Translations under genes and position numbers: made by a program | Shown here: positions 11,849 through 22,932 of the stretch, piece by piece | Position numbering within the stretch: the first letter of the stretch is position 1 | Layout of the letters: the number at the start of each line of letters is the position of its first letter | The notes under the pieces: generated by a model | Database searches by the model: none | What the model was told of the DNA's origin: nothing | The model's input: the letters and a program-made list of their open reading frames with translations, nothing else | Assembly (NCBI GenBank): GCA_022836615.1 | Contig: MU405370.1 | Location: 1-64,000, forward strand | Origin: Annulohypoxylon bovei var. microspora | Taxonomy: Eukaryota; Ascomycota; Sordariomycetes; Xylariales; Hypoxylaceae | DNA: 64,000 nucleotides | Direction: 5' to 3'

Positions 11849-14800
11849 TCATAGCCACGTCCGGCTCGAGCTCAACCTCTTATAATTATCCCAATTCTGG
11901 CTCCTCACGCGTCCGTGCGGCGTCAGCAAATCCAAGCCGCTAGCCATGCTCTCGGGCCTGCCGCCCCTCCTGCCACCATCAGTCGCCTGCTCGAAGAAGT
12001 AGTGGTTCGCGGCAGCCGAGAAGCCGACGCGCCAGGGCACGACCATCTCGTTGGAGTCGGGGCCGTGGCCGCAGCTGCCGGACAGCGCGGCGCTGGCGGG
12101 CGAGTTGACGGAGACGGCGAACAGGTTCTGCGGCTCGGTGTAGTCGCTGACGAGCCCGGCGCGGAAGAACAGGATGTAGAACAGGCACCCCACGTTCAGC
12201 ACGAACACGAACCCGAGCACCGGGTAGAACACCGCCTGCCACCCCACCACGTGCGACGACGTGTACTCCTGCGTGCGCATCGACACGCGGAAGCCCTCGT
12301 ACGTGCCCGGGCTCAGCTCGACCGAGGCGTAGTCCCAGAGCGTGCGGTACGTCGAGTGCAGGGTGCCGGCGACGAGGGTCGAGGAGGCGAGCACGGCGAG
12401 GGCCTCGGCCATGGAGGGCAGCAGCGGGTTCAGGAAGGGGGTGTCGAGGATCAGGTTCGTCATGATGCGCGCGTTGCTCGCGTTGTTGTTCTGCACGCCG
12501 CCGTTCAGGTCCATGGACAGCCGCCACTGGTCCGCCAGGTTGCGCCAGTCGAGGCTCGGCGCCGGCGCGTCGATGTTAAAGTCGTCGTTCCCGGACCCGG
12601 CCGCGTACGAGTTCGTGTTGGACGGGTCCTCGCAGTGCGCGCGCATGTGGCTGCCCGAGATGCCGGACACGTCGAACTCCGTCGAGCACTTCGGGGTTAC
12701 CCAGGACTCGAGCTGGCACAGCGTGAAGTCGTCGACGGCCCCGGACTTCGCGAGTACGTAGATGTCCTCCGAGAGCGCGACCGACGTGTTGGTGATCATG
12801 TTGTAGTCGATCGGGTACATCTGGAAGACCGGGGGTCGGCGTTGGTACTTGGGCCCCCATCGGAATATGTCGTCGACTACGGTCCGGTTGAGCCACTCGT
12901 CGTCGGTCGGCGCCGGCACGTCGTTGAACCAGTCCTCCACGCCGACGAGCTGGTTAGGGATGTCGGTGAAGTCCGTCCGGGCCGTGGGCCACCGGATGTA
13001 CACGAGCGGCGCCAGCTCGTCGCGAGCCATGTTGACGCACATGACGTTGACAACAGGTGAAATCACACTTGCCCGTATATTGTACTCACCAACACCCGCT
13101 AAGTCATCCGGCTGAAGAATATTGTTGCGGGTATCCGTGGCCGCTGAGTATACGCCTGGGTGCGGCATTGCCAGCGTGACGTTGTTTACAACCCTGTTAT
13201 ATGTTGCGAAACTTGTCTTCGGATCGCCGAATTCGGTCTCGATCCAGGACGACACCATTGTCGTGTTGTCGAACAGGTTGTGCTTGCCAACGGGTCTTCC
13301 ACTTAGAGAATCGGCGGTCGACGATCCGTTCTCGTGGATAGTGTACCACTCAGCCCTGGTGGAATTAATTAGTCAATTCGAAGCTAACACAAGGTTAGAA
13401 AGAGTGACAACATACATGAAGGTAAGTAGATTGTGGTAGGATTGACCCGAGTACTGAACATCGAGACAAGAGGGGGCTGAGTTATTTGGATCCATCGTCT
13501 GGTCGATGGGGGTCGAACAAGCCTTCTGGACGTAGTAGGGGTTTGCATAGGAAGCTTTTACGAGCCCTTCTAAGCTTCGTGGCTCCCATGCTCCGAATTT
13601 GAGCTTGGGACTAACCATCGCATCAGATGCCGTAGTATAAAACATAGTGCAGATGGTGGCGATTAGTGTAAGGATGCCTAGGACAGTCGTAGCTGCGAAG
13701 GGGATTCCTTCCCAGTACCTAAGCAAAGATCCCGGTTGCTAAATCCAACGTCATCCTATTAGTAACTTAACCAAATCATCTCAAGGTTTTCTTGTGGTTT
13801 TCTCATGGTTTTCTCAGTAGCACTTACAATGACCCAGTTCCGCATCGTCATCTCAGCGAGAGTCACGCCCTTGGATTTCCTCACAAAGGCCCTCCGCGTA
13901 AGAACCTGGCCGAGGAAAGCCACGAAGACGGTCACGAAAGACATTTCAATAGTCTTAGCTATCAGCGTGCAAAGCAGCGTTGCGGTCGAGGGTGCCATTT
14001 TCCATCCGTCACTGTCGGATATCCCTCTTCCGTAACGCGGCTGATAGATAGACGTAAACAGCCATAATCCACTGAGGAGAGTAGAGTACACGGATAGTGA
14101 CGCCAGGACAACAAATGTCCAACTCCAGCGTTTAGTGTACACATCTCGCCTCGAACGGCAATCTAGAGGGGGTCTCTCTGAGAAACTCATTAGTATTAAG
14201 GTATGAAAAACATGAAAGACTAGAAGTACCGTATTTCGCAGCGAGCTCGTCAATGTCGACATCATCGTCGTCATCTGAACTACCCGAGCTACTGCATCTC
14301 TCCTCCACAGCTAGACGGGGCGTGTTGACCGAGTCCATTGGATAATGGTCATGGCCCTGATGAGCTGAGGGGTCCTGTCCTATTGTGTTGTAATTAGTAC
14401 TGGGCGAGGAGGGCCCTTTTTTGCCTAACAAAGTCCCAGATAGAGAGTTGCTCAGTAGCTCTGTGAACCTCGTGCGACGTACGGCGCCCCTCTTTGGCTG
14501 AGCATCACCAGCAGAAATAACGGTTTCAGTCATGGGTTGCATGCCATGGTCATCCGGTCTAAGCATCAGTTCCTCGTCATCCTGTTGAGGCCCTGCCTTA
14601 GACCTGAAGGGAGAGGTCCGTCGCGACAACGGAGGCCTCACGGCTTGGTCTTCCGTGACATGTGCCGAAAGATGCTCTTTAGACCTCTCGGGTGGCGGTG
14701 GTGATGATGACGGTGACGCTGATAATGATTGGGCACGTGAGCGACTGAAGTCTGGTTCGTCCTCGTGACCGGGCCAAAGCGAGAATGTCGATGGCAGAAC

Positions 14801-14944
14801 GTAGTGCTCCTCGCCGACTGTGTCTATGTCCGTCTCCCGAGTAGCCTTTTCCATTGCTGTAAACCAGTGCGATTCCCCTTTATCCGCCGGTGTTGGGAAA
14901 TTATTAAGATGTGTACTAAACTTGACGATGACCGGATAAGTCAA
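11849..14944 (-). CDS. Orphan fungal four-TM membrane protein with large ectodomain
   Basis: Four exons, 14944-14230, 14177-13828, 13738-13416 and 13355-11849, give 964 aa; all junctions keep frame (introns 52, 89 and 60 nt, with ACTAAT or GACTAAT branch sites). An alternative start is the Met at 14854, which begins MEKATRETDID and is perhaps the better one. A disordered, acidic and Ser/Pro-rich N-terminus of about 240 aa is followed by three hydrophobic segments near residues 256-281, 300-328 and 366-392, a segment of about 440 aa rich in Trp and possible N-glycosylation sites (NGS, NTT, NVT, NRT, NTS), a fourth segment near 832-860, and a cytosolic tail of about 100 aa. The motif MRNWVIQPGSLLRYWE between TM2 and TM3 is characteristic of a fungal family without established function. 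I assign no function. Confidence 0.85.
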
Positions 14945-15692
14945 GGACGTGAAAGATAGTAAACATTAGTGCAGTATGATACAGTGTTAGAACTGCAAAC
15001 CCGGTTCTCACTGATCACCTTTCATTCAGATGCGGCGCATGGATCAATAGTCGACGGAAGCCCACAGTGGAGAAGTAGGATTTTGACTAGGGTAGCAGCG
15101 CAGATGTGTCAAAGACATTGCCGTCGCAAAGTGTGGAAGCTTTGACGATCTTATATTACATTAGGGGATAATAAAAGTTAGGGTACTACGCCGAATCTGT
15201 AGGTATGGAGTTTTATATACCATTGATGAGTACATATTCCTGCACTAGAACACACGGACGGTTACATGCAGCATGGACAAGAAAAGTACCATGCTAGCTT
15301 TATGTATCCCTACAGATCGTCACGGCTGGTGGTTGGTTAGATGGGATCCAACAACGTGGAAACTAAGGCACTGCCCAAAGTTCATGATTGCCTATTGCTT
15401 GAAGTAAGATCTCTGCTGAAATTAGAACCTCAATCGACCGTTTGTGTTTCGCGGCAGATAGAGAAATCCGTGTTACCATCATCTTGCTGGCTACCAGGGA
15501 GCATTATAAATTGGGATTTCCCCCCTTGCTGTCGGGTAGCTACATAAACAGGAAATTTCAACACGTAGCCCTCCTTGTCCACTCAAATTGCCTGCCTCTT
15601 AGCTTTACTTAGGATAACGGGAAGCCAGCAAGGGTCAGCTGGTTGCGTGCGAAAGCTGCATGGGAGAAAAAGAAAAGAAACCAACATGACTC
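14945..15692. other. Intergenic, promoter side of the membrane-protein gene
   Basis: No coding frame with support. The 68-codon frame at 15341-15547 has no recognisable feature. The right edge carries the first copy of the 8-bp duplication (GCAGACAG, 15693-15700) that flanks the hAT-type element. Confidence 0.5.
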
Positions 15693-15700
15693 GCAGACAG

Positions 15701-16252
15701 TAGGGTTTCGAAAAATACGTATTTTATAATAAAATACGCGTATGATACACAACCCCTGTAAAATACGTATGATATGTATCATACATCCGGATCGGATTAT
15801 CCACTTCCGATGTATCATTACACTTTAATTAGTCACTTACATAACCACATCGTTAATGCCAAGTATTAATAAGTAACTTTTACACGAGAATAACCGCAAT
15901 GAATTAATTATTAAAAATTATATAAATCAATTACCGTGCGACAAAAAGAATAGGTTGTAAAACTTGGGATAAGTAATACTCGAGAAAGCAGCAATTAAAA
16001 GATTAGGTAAATATGCATATGTTTTTTTACCTTATGATAGAAAATATTTTAGACCATACGGTGGGAAAGATGGGACCTGGGAGATACCTCATAAAAATGG
16101 GGATTACACCTAATTTTAGCTGTGTGGAGCATCTAATCTAAGTACCTAAAAGTATTTCCGGTTCCGAAGATACTGTATTTTATATAAAATACGATACAAT
16201 ACATGTATAATACTATATGATACGAAAATGTATCATACAAAACGAAACCCTA
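15701..16252. mobile_element. Non-autonomous hAT-type element with 8-bp target duplication
   Basis: The element starts TAGGGTTTCG at 15701 and ends CGAAACCCTA at 16252, a perfect 10-bp terminal inverted repeat. It is flanked on both sides by the identical octamer GCAGACAG (15693-15700 and 16253-16260), the target-site duplication length typical of hAT transposons. The 552 bp contain no transposase frame. Both ends are rich in short palindromic subterminal motifs (TACGTATTTTATA, GTATGATA, TGTATCATAC), as expected for transposase-binding subterminal repeats. The interior is AT-rich. Mobilisation in trans by a full-length hAT elsewhere in the genome is inference. Confidence 0.8.
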
Positions 16253-16260
16253 GCAGACAG

Positions 16261-18546
16261 AAGTGTATCAAACACAGCCACTAAACGAGGGATACATGTT
16301 CTGCTGCATGTCTGCCGTAATCCATAGTTTGCTCCTTAGTCCGATTTCTAAAAACAGAACTTCGCTTCCGACCGCATGAGCCTCATCACATTATTCGACA
16401 AGCTTTCTATGAAGTTCCCTCTTCAAAAACATAAAAGGCACAGTCGGACGGTCCACTTTGCCACGAGTGGGTTGATATCTTCATAAATCCTAATACCAAA
16501 GGGATGATGGTGCAATCCTTCCAGCGGCCAAAGCGACGTAAACGACCCTTGCTTATCCCCAATCCAGCCGTTAAACCAGCCACAACTACCAAATTCGATA
16601 TGTGGCTTTCGTAGGAGTTAAGGAGGCTCAAGCCACGTGGAAATTCAAGTTTTTAGAATGGGCAGATGGGTTCAATTCATGATGTCACCTTTTTTCTTCT
16701 TCCTCAAATAACCATGTCTCATGTGTTTATTAAATATGATAACATACTGCGTTAGATAGGCCGTTGTTAATGAAAACTTCCACATGCTCAATTTTTTATT
16801 CTGCTGCATCCCGATGCAATATTTCGGCACGAGAGCTTTACGGAGTATTTTTGGCGCAAAATAATACAGGTACCTACCCTCAGCTCCGGGACCGAACGGT
16901 AAGCTACCTACCTAGCTGTCATAAAACAAGGAACTAGTCAAATTGTTGAACCCGTCCTTATGTTCTTTTGTTGCATCATGGCTTTATGAAACATAAATTA
17001 GAATTAATGTAAAAAGCACGGATGACACCGCCTCCCTCACCACTTTAGTCGTATCTTGAAAAGCGAATCATAGGGTGGGATAAAAATCCCAGATTAAATG
17101 CATCCTACCGGTGCCAGCACCAACTACCATTAATAGGTACCCTAGGCTTAGCGCGCTTAATGGGACCATGATAAGTTACCAAAAGAAACTCACATTCATT
17201 CTCAGATAAATAGAATAGAATCTTAATTTTATATCACTAATAAGTTCATCGTCGCGAAATTTAGCTCGCTGTATCATATGATGCGTAATATGATGCGTAA
17301 CGTACCTCTTAGGTAAACAACCTACCGGCTCACGATAGCTCTCTTAGTAACAAATTAAAATCGACTTGCTTCAGTCGGGGGGATTTGAATCGGCAAGAGT
17401 GGGGGCTAGCCCCTTTTTATATAAACCCCTTTTCATATTTCGTCGAAATAATACCTAACTAAAAACTCCAACCTTCTAATTACCACAACAATATACTATA
17501 AGTAAATCGCCGTAGACTAGGTATATAATATTTCTTTTATCATTTGTTAATGGGCTAGAATCCGATGCTTAGGTATCTAGGTACCTGAGCAGGTGAACTT
17601 GGCAGGTTAAATCTCAGCAATATTATCCATTTACTACCTATCTACCAAATGCTTGTTGAGATATTCTCGGACAACTTATTACTAGTTAGTACCAATTGAA
17701 CTGACCACGTATGGAATAGGTATGCCTGGCAAATCCAACTTCCAACCAAGTTCAGGGAAAGGGGGTTCTCGGGGACCTCTGAAAAGCTTAGACCCATCCG
17801 CTTGGAATTGATATATATTCATATCAATTCGCCTCAAGGCTAGAATCAAGAACGTAAGATACTCGGGGTCTCACCATCCGCTGACCCGAGTTGCTCGCCC
17901 CTTGACTTAACGCCAAGGCAACAGCTGAGCTCTGGCAGGCTAAGGACTTTACCATGCAGCCCTATTCTTGAGCCACGAAGCTGAAAGAACCAGGTCCAAC
18001 GCGTTATAGAGACAGAATCATGACCCGTAAAGCAGAGAGAACGATCCCACGGGGAAGGGTAACGGGGGTATTGCGGGATATTGCGGGGGGTTCATCTACT
18101 GTTTCCGCTCGCTTTCTCGAACGGCCTCGATCTTGGAGAAATGGAACGTGGCGATGGAACGTCGTTAGCCAATGAGAACATTCGCATCAGATAGAGGTCC
18201 TAGAATTCCGGGTTCTCTATTTGCTGTGCCCTCACGGTTGGTACTCTGGCGTGGAGCTCGCAATCAAGCGCCTGGCGGCTAAATTGGAAAATGGCTATAG
18301 ACATCCGTGACCTCTTATGATTTTCGCGCAACTTTAAGTATAAGCTGATATTGCCTTATTAACCGCCGAATCCTACTAGAACAAGTCGGTCCGAGCTGAT
18401 GAGTTCAGTTATATATGAATCGACACAATGACCGATTCTGCAAGACAGCACCGGAGTTAGAGACTAGAACTTCTTCTGTTGAGTTCTTTCTCGACGAACG
18501 CATTTCCGAACCCTTATTATCGCAATTCGTGAGAAATATAGACACA
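16261..18546. other. Intergenic region with TAGGTAGG-type motifs
   Basis: About 2.3 kb without a supportable gene. Short copies of the ACCTACCT/TAGGTACC motif occur near 16870-16915 and 17560-17600. A Met codon at 18415 lies in frame with the sugar transporter but would add 44 atypical residues, so I treat that part as 5' leader. Confidence 0.55.
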
Positions 18547-20577
18547 ATGGTCGGCGGCGGTGCTCAGACGGACAATATCGTCCATCGTATGGCGATGGGC
18601 GATAAGGTCGCATGGTATCAAAAGAGGAACTTGCGATACTTGTACTTTATGCTCTTTCCATGCCTGATGGGCATCGAAATGACTTCTGGGTTCGACTCGC
18701 AGATCATTAATGCCGTCCAAATCGTTCCAGCATGGTCCAATTGTAAGCTTTGGGCAAAATCCCGAGTCGGAGATAGAAAAAGCTGACCTCGAGTGAACTG
18801 CAGTTTTCGGACATCCTACGGGTGGTTACAAGGGCATTCTAGCCTCTGCGCTGCCCCTCGGTGCTGTTATCGGTCTCCCTTTTATCCCGTTACTCAACGA
18901 TAACCTAGGTCGAAGATGGTGTGTTATGTTCGGCAGTGTGATAATGGTCATCGGGTCACTGATTCAAGGCTTCGCCGTTAATGGTATGTGGTGGAGGGAC
19001 TGTATCTATCTTTTTCTTATGATAAAGCTAATGTTTGCCTTAGGAGCGATGTATATCGTTGCCCGGTTGATTATTGGGTTCGGACTCCCGTACGCCATCG
19101 TTGCTGGATCTAGTTTGATCGGAGAGCTTGCATATCCCAAGGAGCGTGCGATTTTGACGTCTTTATTTAACGCAGCCTATTTCATTGGCGCCATCGTCGC
19201 TTCAGCTATAACATATGGGACTCAGCAAATTCCGTCAGATTGGTAAGTCGACTTCAGAAGCAATCAACTTATCAAATATTGTCGAGTCTAACACGCCTTC
19301 TTTCATAGGTCTTGGAGGTAATTCGTGTCCAAGTACCCTATCAAGCTGAATATCCTAACGAGTACATACCAGAGTTCCCTCCCTCCTACAGATGTCGCCA
19401 TCGTTATTACAGGTCGCTTTTATCTTGTAAGACCTCGTGACTGGTTCTGGATGCTCATCACTTATACCTCTTAGTTTCCTACCCGAAAGCCCTAGGTTCT
19501 TGGTAAGCAAAGAACGATACGAAGAAGCCTTTAAAGTTCTAGTTACCTACCATGCCGAAGGAAATGAAAATTCGGAATTTGCAAAGGCGGAAATGGCTGA
19601 GATCAAGACTACCATCGCCATCGAACTTGAACATTCGAAGCGCTCATGGATGGACATGATCAATTCCCCTGGAAACCGACGACGTGTGATAATTGGTTCG
19701 CTTCTCGGAGTCATGTCACAGCTTTCCGGAAATGTGGTCATTTCGTATTACTTGGGAGATATTCTGAACTTGATCGGGTTTACGGACCCCAGCTTCCAGG
19801 CCAAATATAACATCGGGAACCAGTGCTTGGGATTAGTATGTGCCGTCTTCACCGCACTGCTAGTTATGCGGTTCAAGCGCAGAACGATGTTCCTGACTTC
19901 AATCTTTGCTATCCTGGTCATTTATGTAGCATGGACTATCTCATCAGCTCAGGCTATCGTTGGAGGCTCAACGGCTGCCGGAAAGCTCTGCTTGTTTTGG
20001 ATATATGCGTACCAGCCAGCTTACAATATCGGGTTTAACGCTCTCACATACAGTGAGTATTGAAGACTTCAGATGAATGCACTTTGCTGACTATATTAAT
20101 TTTAGCGTACCTTGTGGAGATTTTCCCATATGCCATGAGAGCTCGCGGGATCTCAATTTTCCAATTCTTCGGGAAAGCTGCCCAGGTAATGCTTGTGTCA
20201 TAGCCGCCATAAAGTTTTGGGTTTGCTAATTCGATTTAGTTCTTCGGTACAAATGTCAACCCCGTTGGCTTAGACCCAAACACTGGTATCGGCTGGAAAT
20301 TCTTGATCGTGTATTGTTGTTGGATTGCCGTCGAGGCTTTCCTCATGTGGTATCTTTGGCCTGAGACATCGAATCGTACTCTGGAAGAGCTTGCCTTCTG
20401 TATGATCTCTAACCTATATCTTCATCGCGGAAAGATGCTAATAGTGACAAAGTGTTCGAGGATGCAGACCGAGCCCACGCTGCGACGGAAGCTGTCGAAA
20501 AGCAGATCCACACTGAAGAGGCCACACATCACGAGGAGACAAATATATCCGAAACTACAAGCAAGGACCAGGTTTAA
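18547..20577 (+). CDS. MFS sugar transporter (hexose/lactose-permease-like)
   Basis: Nine exons: 18547-18742, 18804-18983, 19044-19242, 19309-19317, 19373-19426, 19475-20052, 20106-20185, 20240-20399 and 20453-20577, giving 526 aa, the usual length for fungal sugar porters. The start MVGGGAQTD was preferred to the in-frame Met at 18415 because it gives the typical short N-terminus and has context ACAATGG. Landmarks are TSGFDSQIINAVQ after TM1, GRRW in the TM2-TM3 loop, SDWSWR before TM6, PESPRFLVS after TM6, and PETSNRTLEELAFLFED at the end of TM12, the sugar-porter signatures. Exon 4 is only 9 nt, supplying the last base of one Trp codon, Ser, Trp and the first two bases of an Arg codon. Substrate cannot be read from the sequence. 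No neighbouring catabolic gene is visible. Confidence 0.92.
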
Positions 20578-21040
20578 AACATTCGGGGCTATCACCAACT
20601 TCGATATGTCAACCCGCTTTGGAAATATAGTTCTCTTGTTCCTAGAAATGTTGAATGAGATTTTGACCATTACGACAATTCAAAGTTTGTAGGTTGAGTG
20701 AGAAAAGGTTAGGTACTTGGCTGTAAAAGACCTGGGTGGACTGACTCAACTTGAGCTTAAGGCTTTCTCATTGGTTAGCGCTGCCTAGCGCGCTCACCCA
20801 ACAGCCAATAGCAAATAGCGTTTCCGCTGGTACCTGGTCCGGGAAGGGACTCAGGTTAACTTTGTATTAGTCATAAATTGTTAGTACCAAATTTCTCAAC
20901 CCGATGGTGCACGGACCATGCAGCGCGCTTAATCTCGTCTCAATAAACACCCCGTCTCACTCTATTCTTTACACGCAATGCCGGACTCGGATTTGGATGT
21001 AGCTTCCGACCAGTCCGGCTCAGCAGACAAGGAGGATGTG
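20578..21040. other. Intergenic, downstream of the sugar transporter
   Basis: No gene seen. An open stretch at about 20975-21040 reads DSDLDVASDQSG... and stops just before the kinase-like relic; it may be the decayed N-terminus of that gene. Confidence 0.4.
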
Positions 21041-21045
21041 TGGTA

Positions 21046-21230
21046 GAATTGATCGGTCCCAGAGTAGTCCGCAAGCGGGGCCGTCGAGTAACCCGTAATG
21101 AGGAAGCAGCTCTACGACTTGTTAAGTCATATACCAACGTCCATGTCCCAGAGGTTTACATTTCTTAGCGAGCTACCGCCACGAATCTTGGCAGGGTCCT
21201 CATCAGCCACACAAAATATCAATATATGAA
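21046..21230 (+). pseudogene. Relic of an aminoglycoside-phosphotransferase-like kinase
   Basis: Reading from 21049 in one frame gives ELIGPRVVRKRGRRVTRNEE and continues through AALRLVKSYTNVHVPEVY; this has the R-V-V-K/R-x-G, E-A-x-x-L-R and T-x-x-x-V-P-x-V-Y pattern of the N-lobe of fungal APH-family kinases. A stop follows at 21166. After a frame change the next bases read ASYRHESWQGPHQPHKISIY, also family-like, and then decay into stops. No start codon, catalytic HGD/N or DFG-like motif is found in reading order. I conclude it is a truncated, frameshifted remnant. Family assignment is by recalled pattern only. Confidence 0.5.
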
Positions 21231-22203
21231 ACCATAATAGGACCGTTCATCTCTAACCGAACATACTGACAGACTCATAGATTGGTTCGGAGTTGGAGCG
21301 GCAGTATGTACATGCATACCCCTATGTAGAGAACGCCACAGTGGCGCTGGACGATCAGAGCTAGACTGTGTTAATTGGCTGTGGAGGCGGCGCCGTGGCG
21401 GATTCTCGGGAACGAATTAAAAATATCAATCGGGTAATTCTACTCGCCAGCTCGCTTAGTTTAGGTACGCAGTAGTTTAACAAGATCGGAGACGGCTCCG
21501 GGGGAATTTGGAATAGACCCCGGCACGGAAATCCGCCTAGACAATCGAGTATCTCGATCGGTGGCAACAAGAGTCTAAGCATCCTGGATATCGGATATTA
21601 TCTCCGAGCCTCAGCCATTTCGAACTAACGTCGATCTCTTGTTTCATCCCACCAAGTCCGCGCTACCACATTTATTGAGTGGCGTCTTCGTCGCAAAGAG
21701 CGTCTCGGTGAACCCGCAGGTTGGGACGCCCAGCCGCGCCGACTACGATGCTGGCCAAGGCGTCGTTGTGGCTTTTACGAGCATATTATCGAACTGGCTA
21801 CTGGAGAAGGTGATCCTCATCAACACTGGCGCTACCTAGGTAAGTATGGGGGAAGGTCGAAAAATGGTAGCAGTTGGACGTCGATGAAGGCGTATTTAGG
21901 CAACTGAGGGAGGTCGCGATTAGCTATGTGATACTTGAGGGTGCCGGGAGCGTGTTGATGAGTGGCAGGCTTTACATCCTAGTGAGAAGATTGTTGTTAA
22001 TGGCGCTCGCTTGCAACAACGGGATGTCTCGATGGGTGGCAGAGATTTGGGCAGTTTGATGACTGCAAAAAAATCATAGTGCATAGATTACATCTTTCAT
22101 TTCATTCGTAGGTCAAGTAGGTAAGTAGGTATCTATTCGTATCAGTCATGATCCATTATCGTTGCACGCCACTCAACTACTGGCGATCCGTAGACAGTGG
22201 TCG
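21231..22203. other. Intergenic with possible further gene debris
   Basis: Several short frames have a protein-like look but no start-to-stop integrity: about 21291-21363 (ELERQYVHAYPYVENATVA...), and 21639-21839 (66 codons, with NPQVGTPSRADYDAGQG). I cannot name a family for either. They may be further pieces of the decayed kinase gene or of a neighbour. Confidence 0.35.
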
Positions 22204-22932
22204 TTATCCCGCATTCCGAGTCTCTCCTGCGCGACCGTTCGCGAAATTCTTTGCAGCTTGCATCAAGTAATCGGAAATAGGCTCGCAACCGCAAGCTCCG
22301 TGAAGGAGGAGTTCGTTCTTCAATTCGATCATCTCCGACTCCAGTGAGGCTTTGTGCACGATGAGATAATTGTGCTGCTCGTCCATGATCCGCGCCTTTT
22401 TCTTCAACTCGTCGTTCGCTAGTTTCTGCTTCTTTCGACATTTGTTGGCTGCCTTGCGGTTTCGCTCGCGCTTGTCGAGTCCCGATTCGTCGCTAGTGAG
22501 CTTAGTGCTCGATCGCGAGGAACGATGCACTGCGATAGAGGCATCGTCCTCTTGCTTGAATATCATGTCATCCTCGTGCTTATTCTCCCCGTCTCCTTCT
22601 CGTGGCTTCTGAAATACATCCTTTTGATCCTCTGTTATTGGGTAAGATTGTTGGTAATGGAGGCTACCCGGCGGTGGTATGTATCTTGGTAGTATATCAG
22701 AGCCATCTCCGAGGCCGGAATCTGCAACACTGCCCTGACTAGCGCACAAGTTAACATAATTGATCGTTTTCTGGTACTCTAGCGAGCTGTCTATAGATTC
22801 CATTGGTAGTTGTTGTGGCTGAAAAGGTAGTTCAGGGGTATAACCATACGTAGGATGCGAGTAGACTGTTGTGTCATCCAGGGCTCGAGTCAATAGTTTA
22901 GGATGTATGTATGAATCTAGTGAATGATTCAT
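22204..22932 (-). CDS. bZIP transcription factor (Atf/CREB-like basic region)
   Basis: Single exon of 242 aa. The start MNHSLDSYIHPK at 22932 was chosen over the first in-frame Met at 23061, whose 43-residue extension is hydrophobic and unlike a bZIP N-terminus. The basic region (about residues 155-170) contains NRKAANKCR, which fits the N-x7-R DNA-contact signature; it continues into a heptad-like leucine zipper of about 40 residues. This ends in HGACGCEPISDYL, a tail seen in many fungal Atf/CREB-type bZIPs. The N-terminal 150 residues are low in structure and acidic. It is probably nuclear and binds CRE/AP-1-like palindromes as a dimer. Targets cannot be inferred from neighbours. Confidence 0.9.
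   Translation of the reverse strand: MNHSLDSYIHPKLLTRALDDTTVYSHPTYGYTPELPFQPQQLPMESIDSSLEYQKTINYVNLCASQGSVADSGLGDGSDILPRYIPPPGSLHYQQSYPITEDQKDVFQKPREGDGENKHEDDMIFKQEDDASIAVHRSSRSSTKLTSDESGLDKRERNRKAANKCRKKQKLANDELKKKARIMDEQHNYLIVHKASLESEMIELKNELLLHGACGCEPISDYLMQAAKNFANGRAGETRNAG

Noticed and set aside
11915..13060. 381-codon plus-strand frame opposite the membrane-protein gene
   Set aside because: Antisense shadow of GC-rich exon 4; Arg/Val/Gly-rich with no domain, while the minus strand gives a coherent spliced protein.
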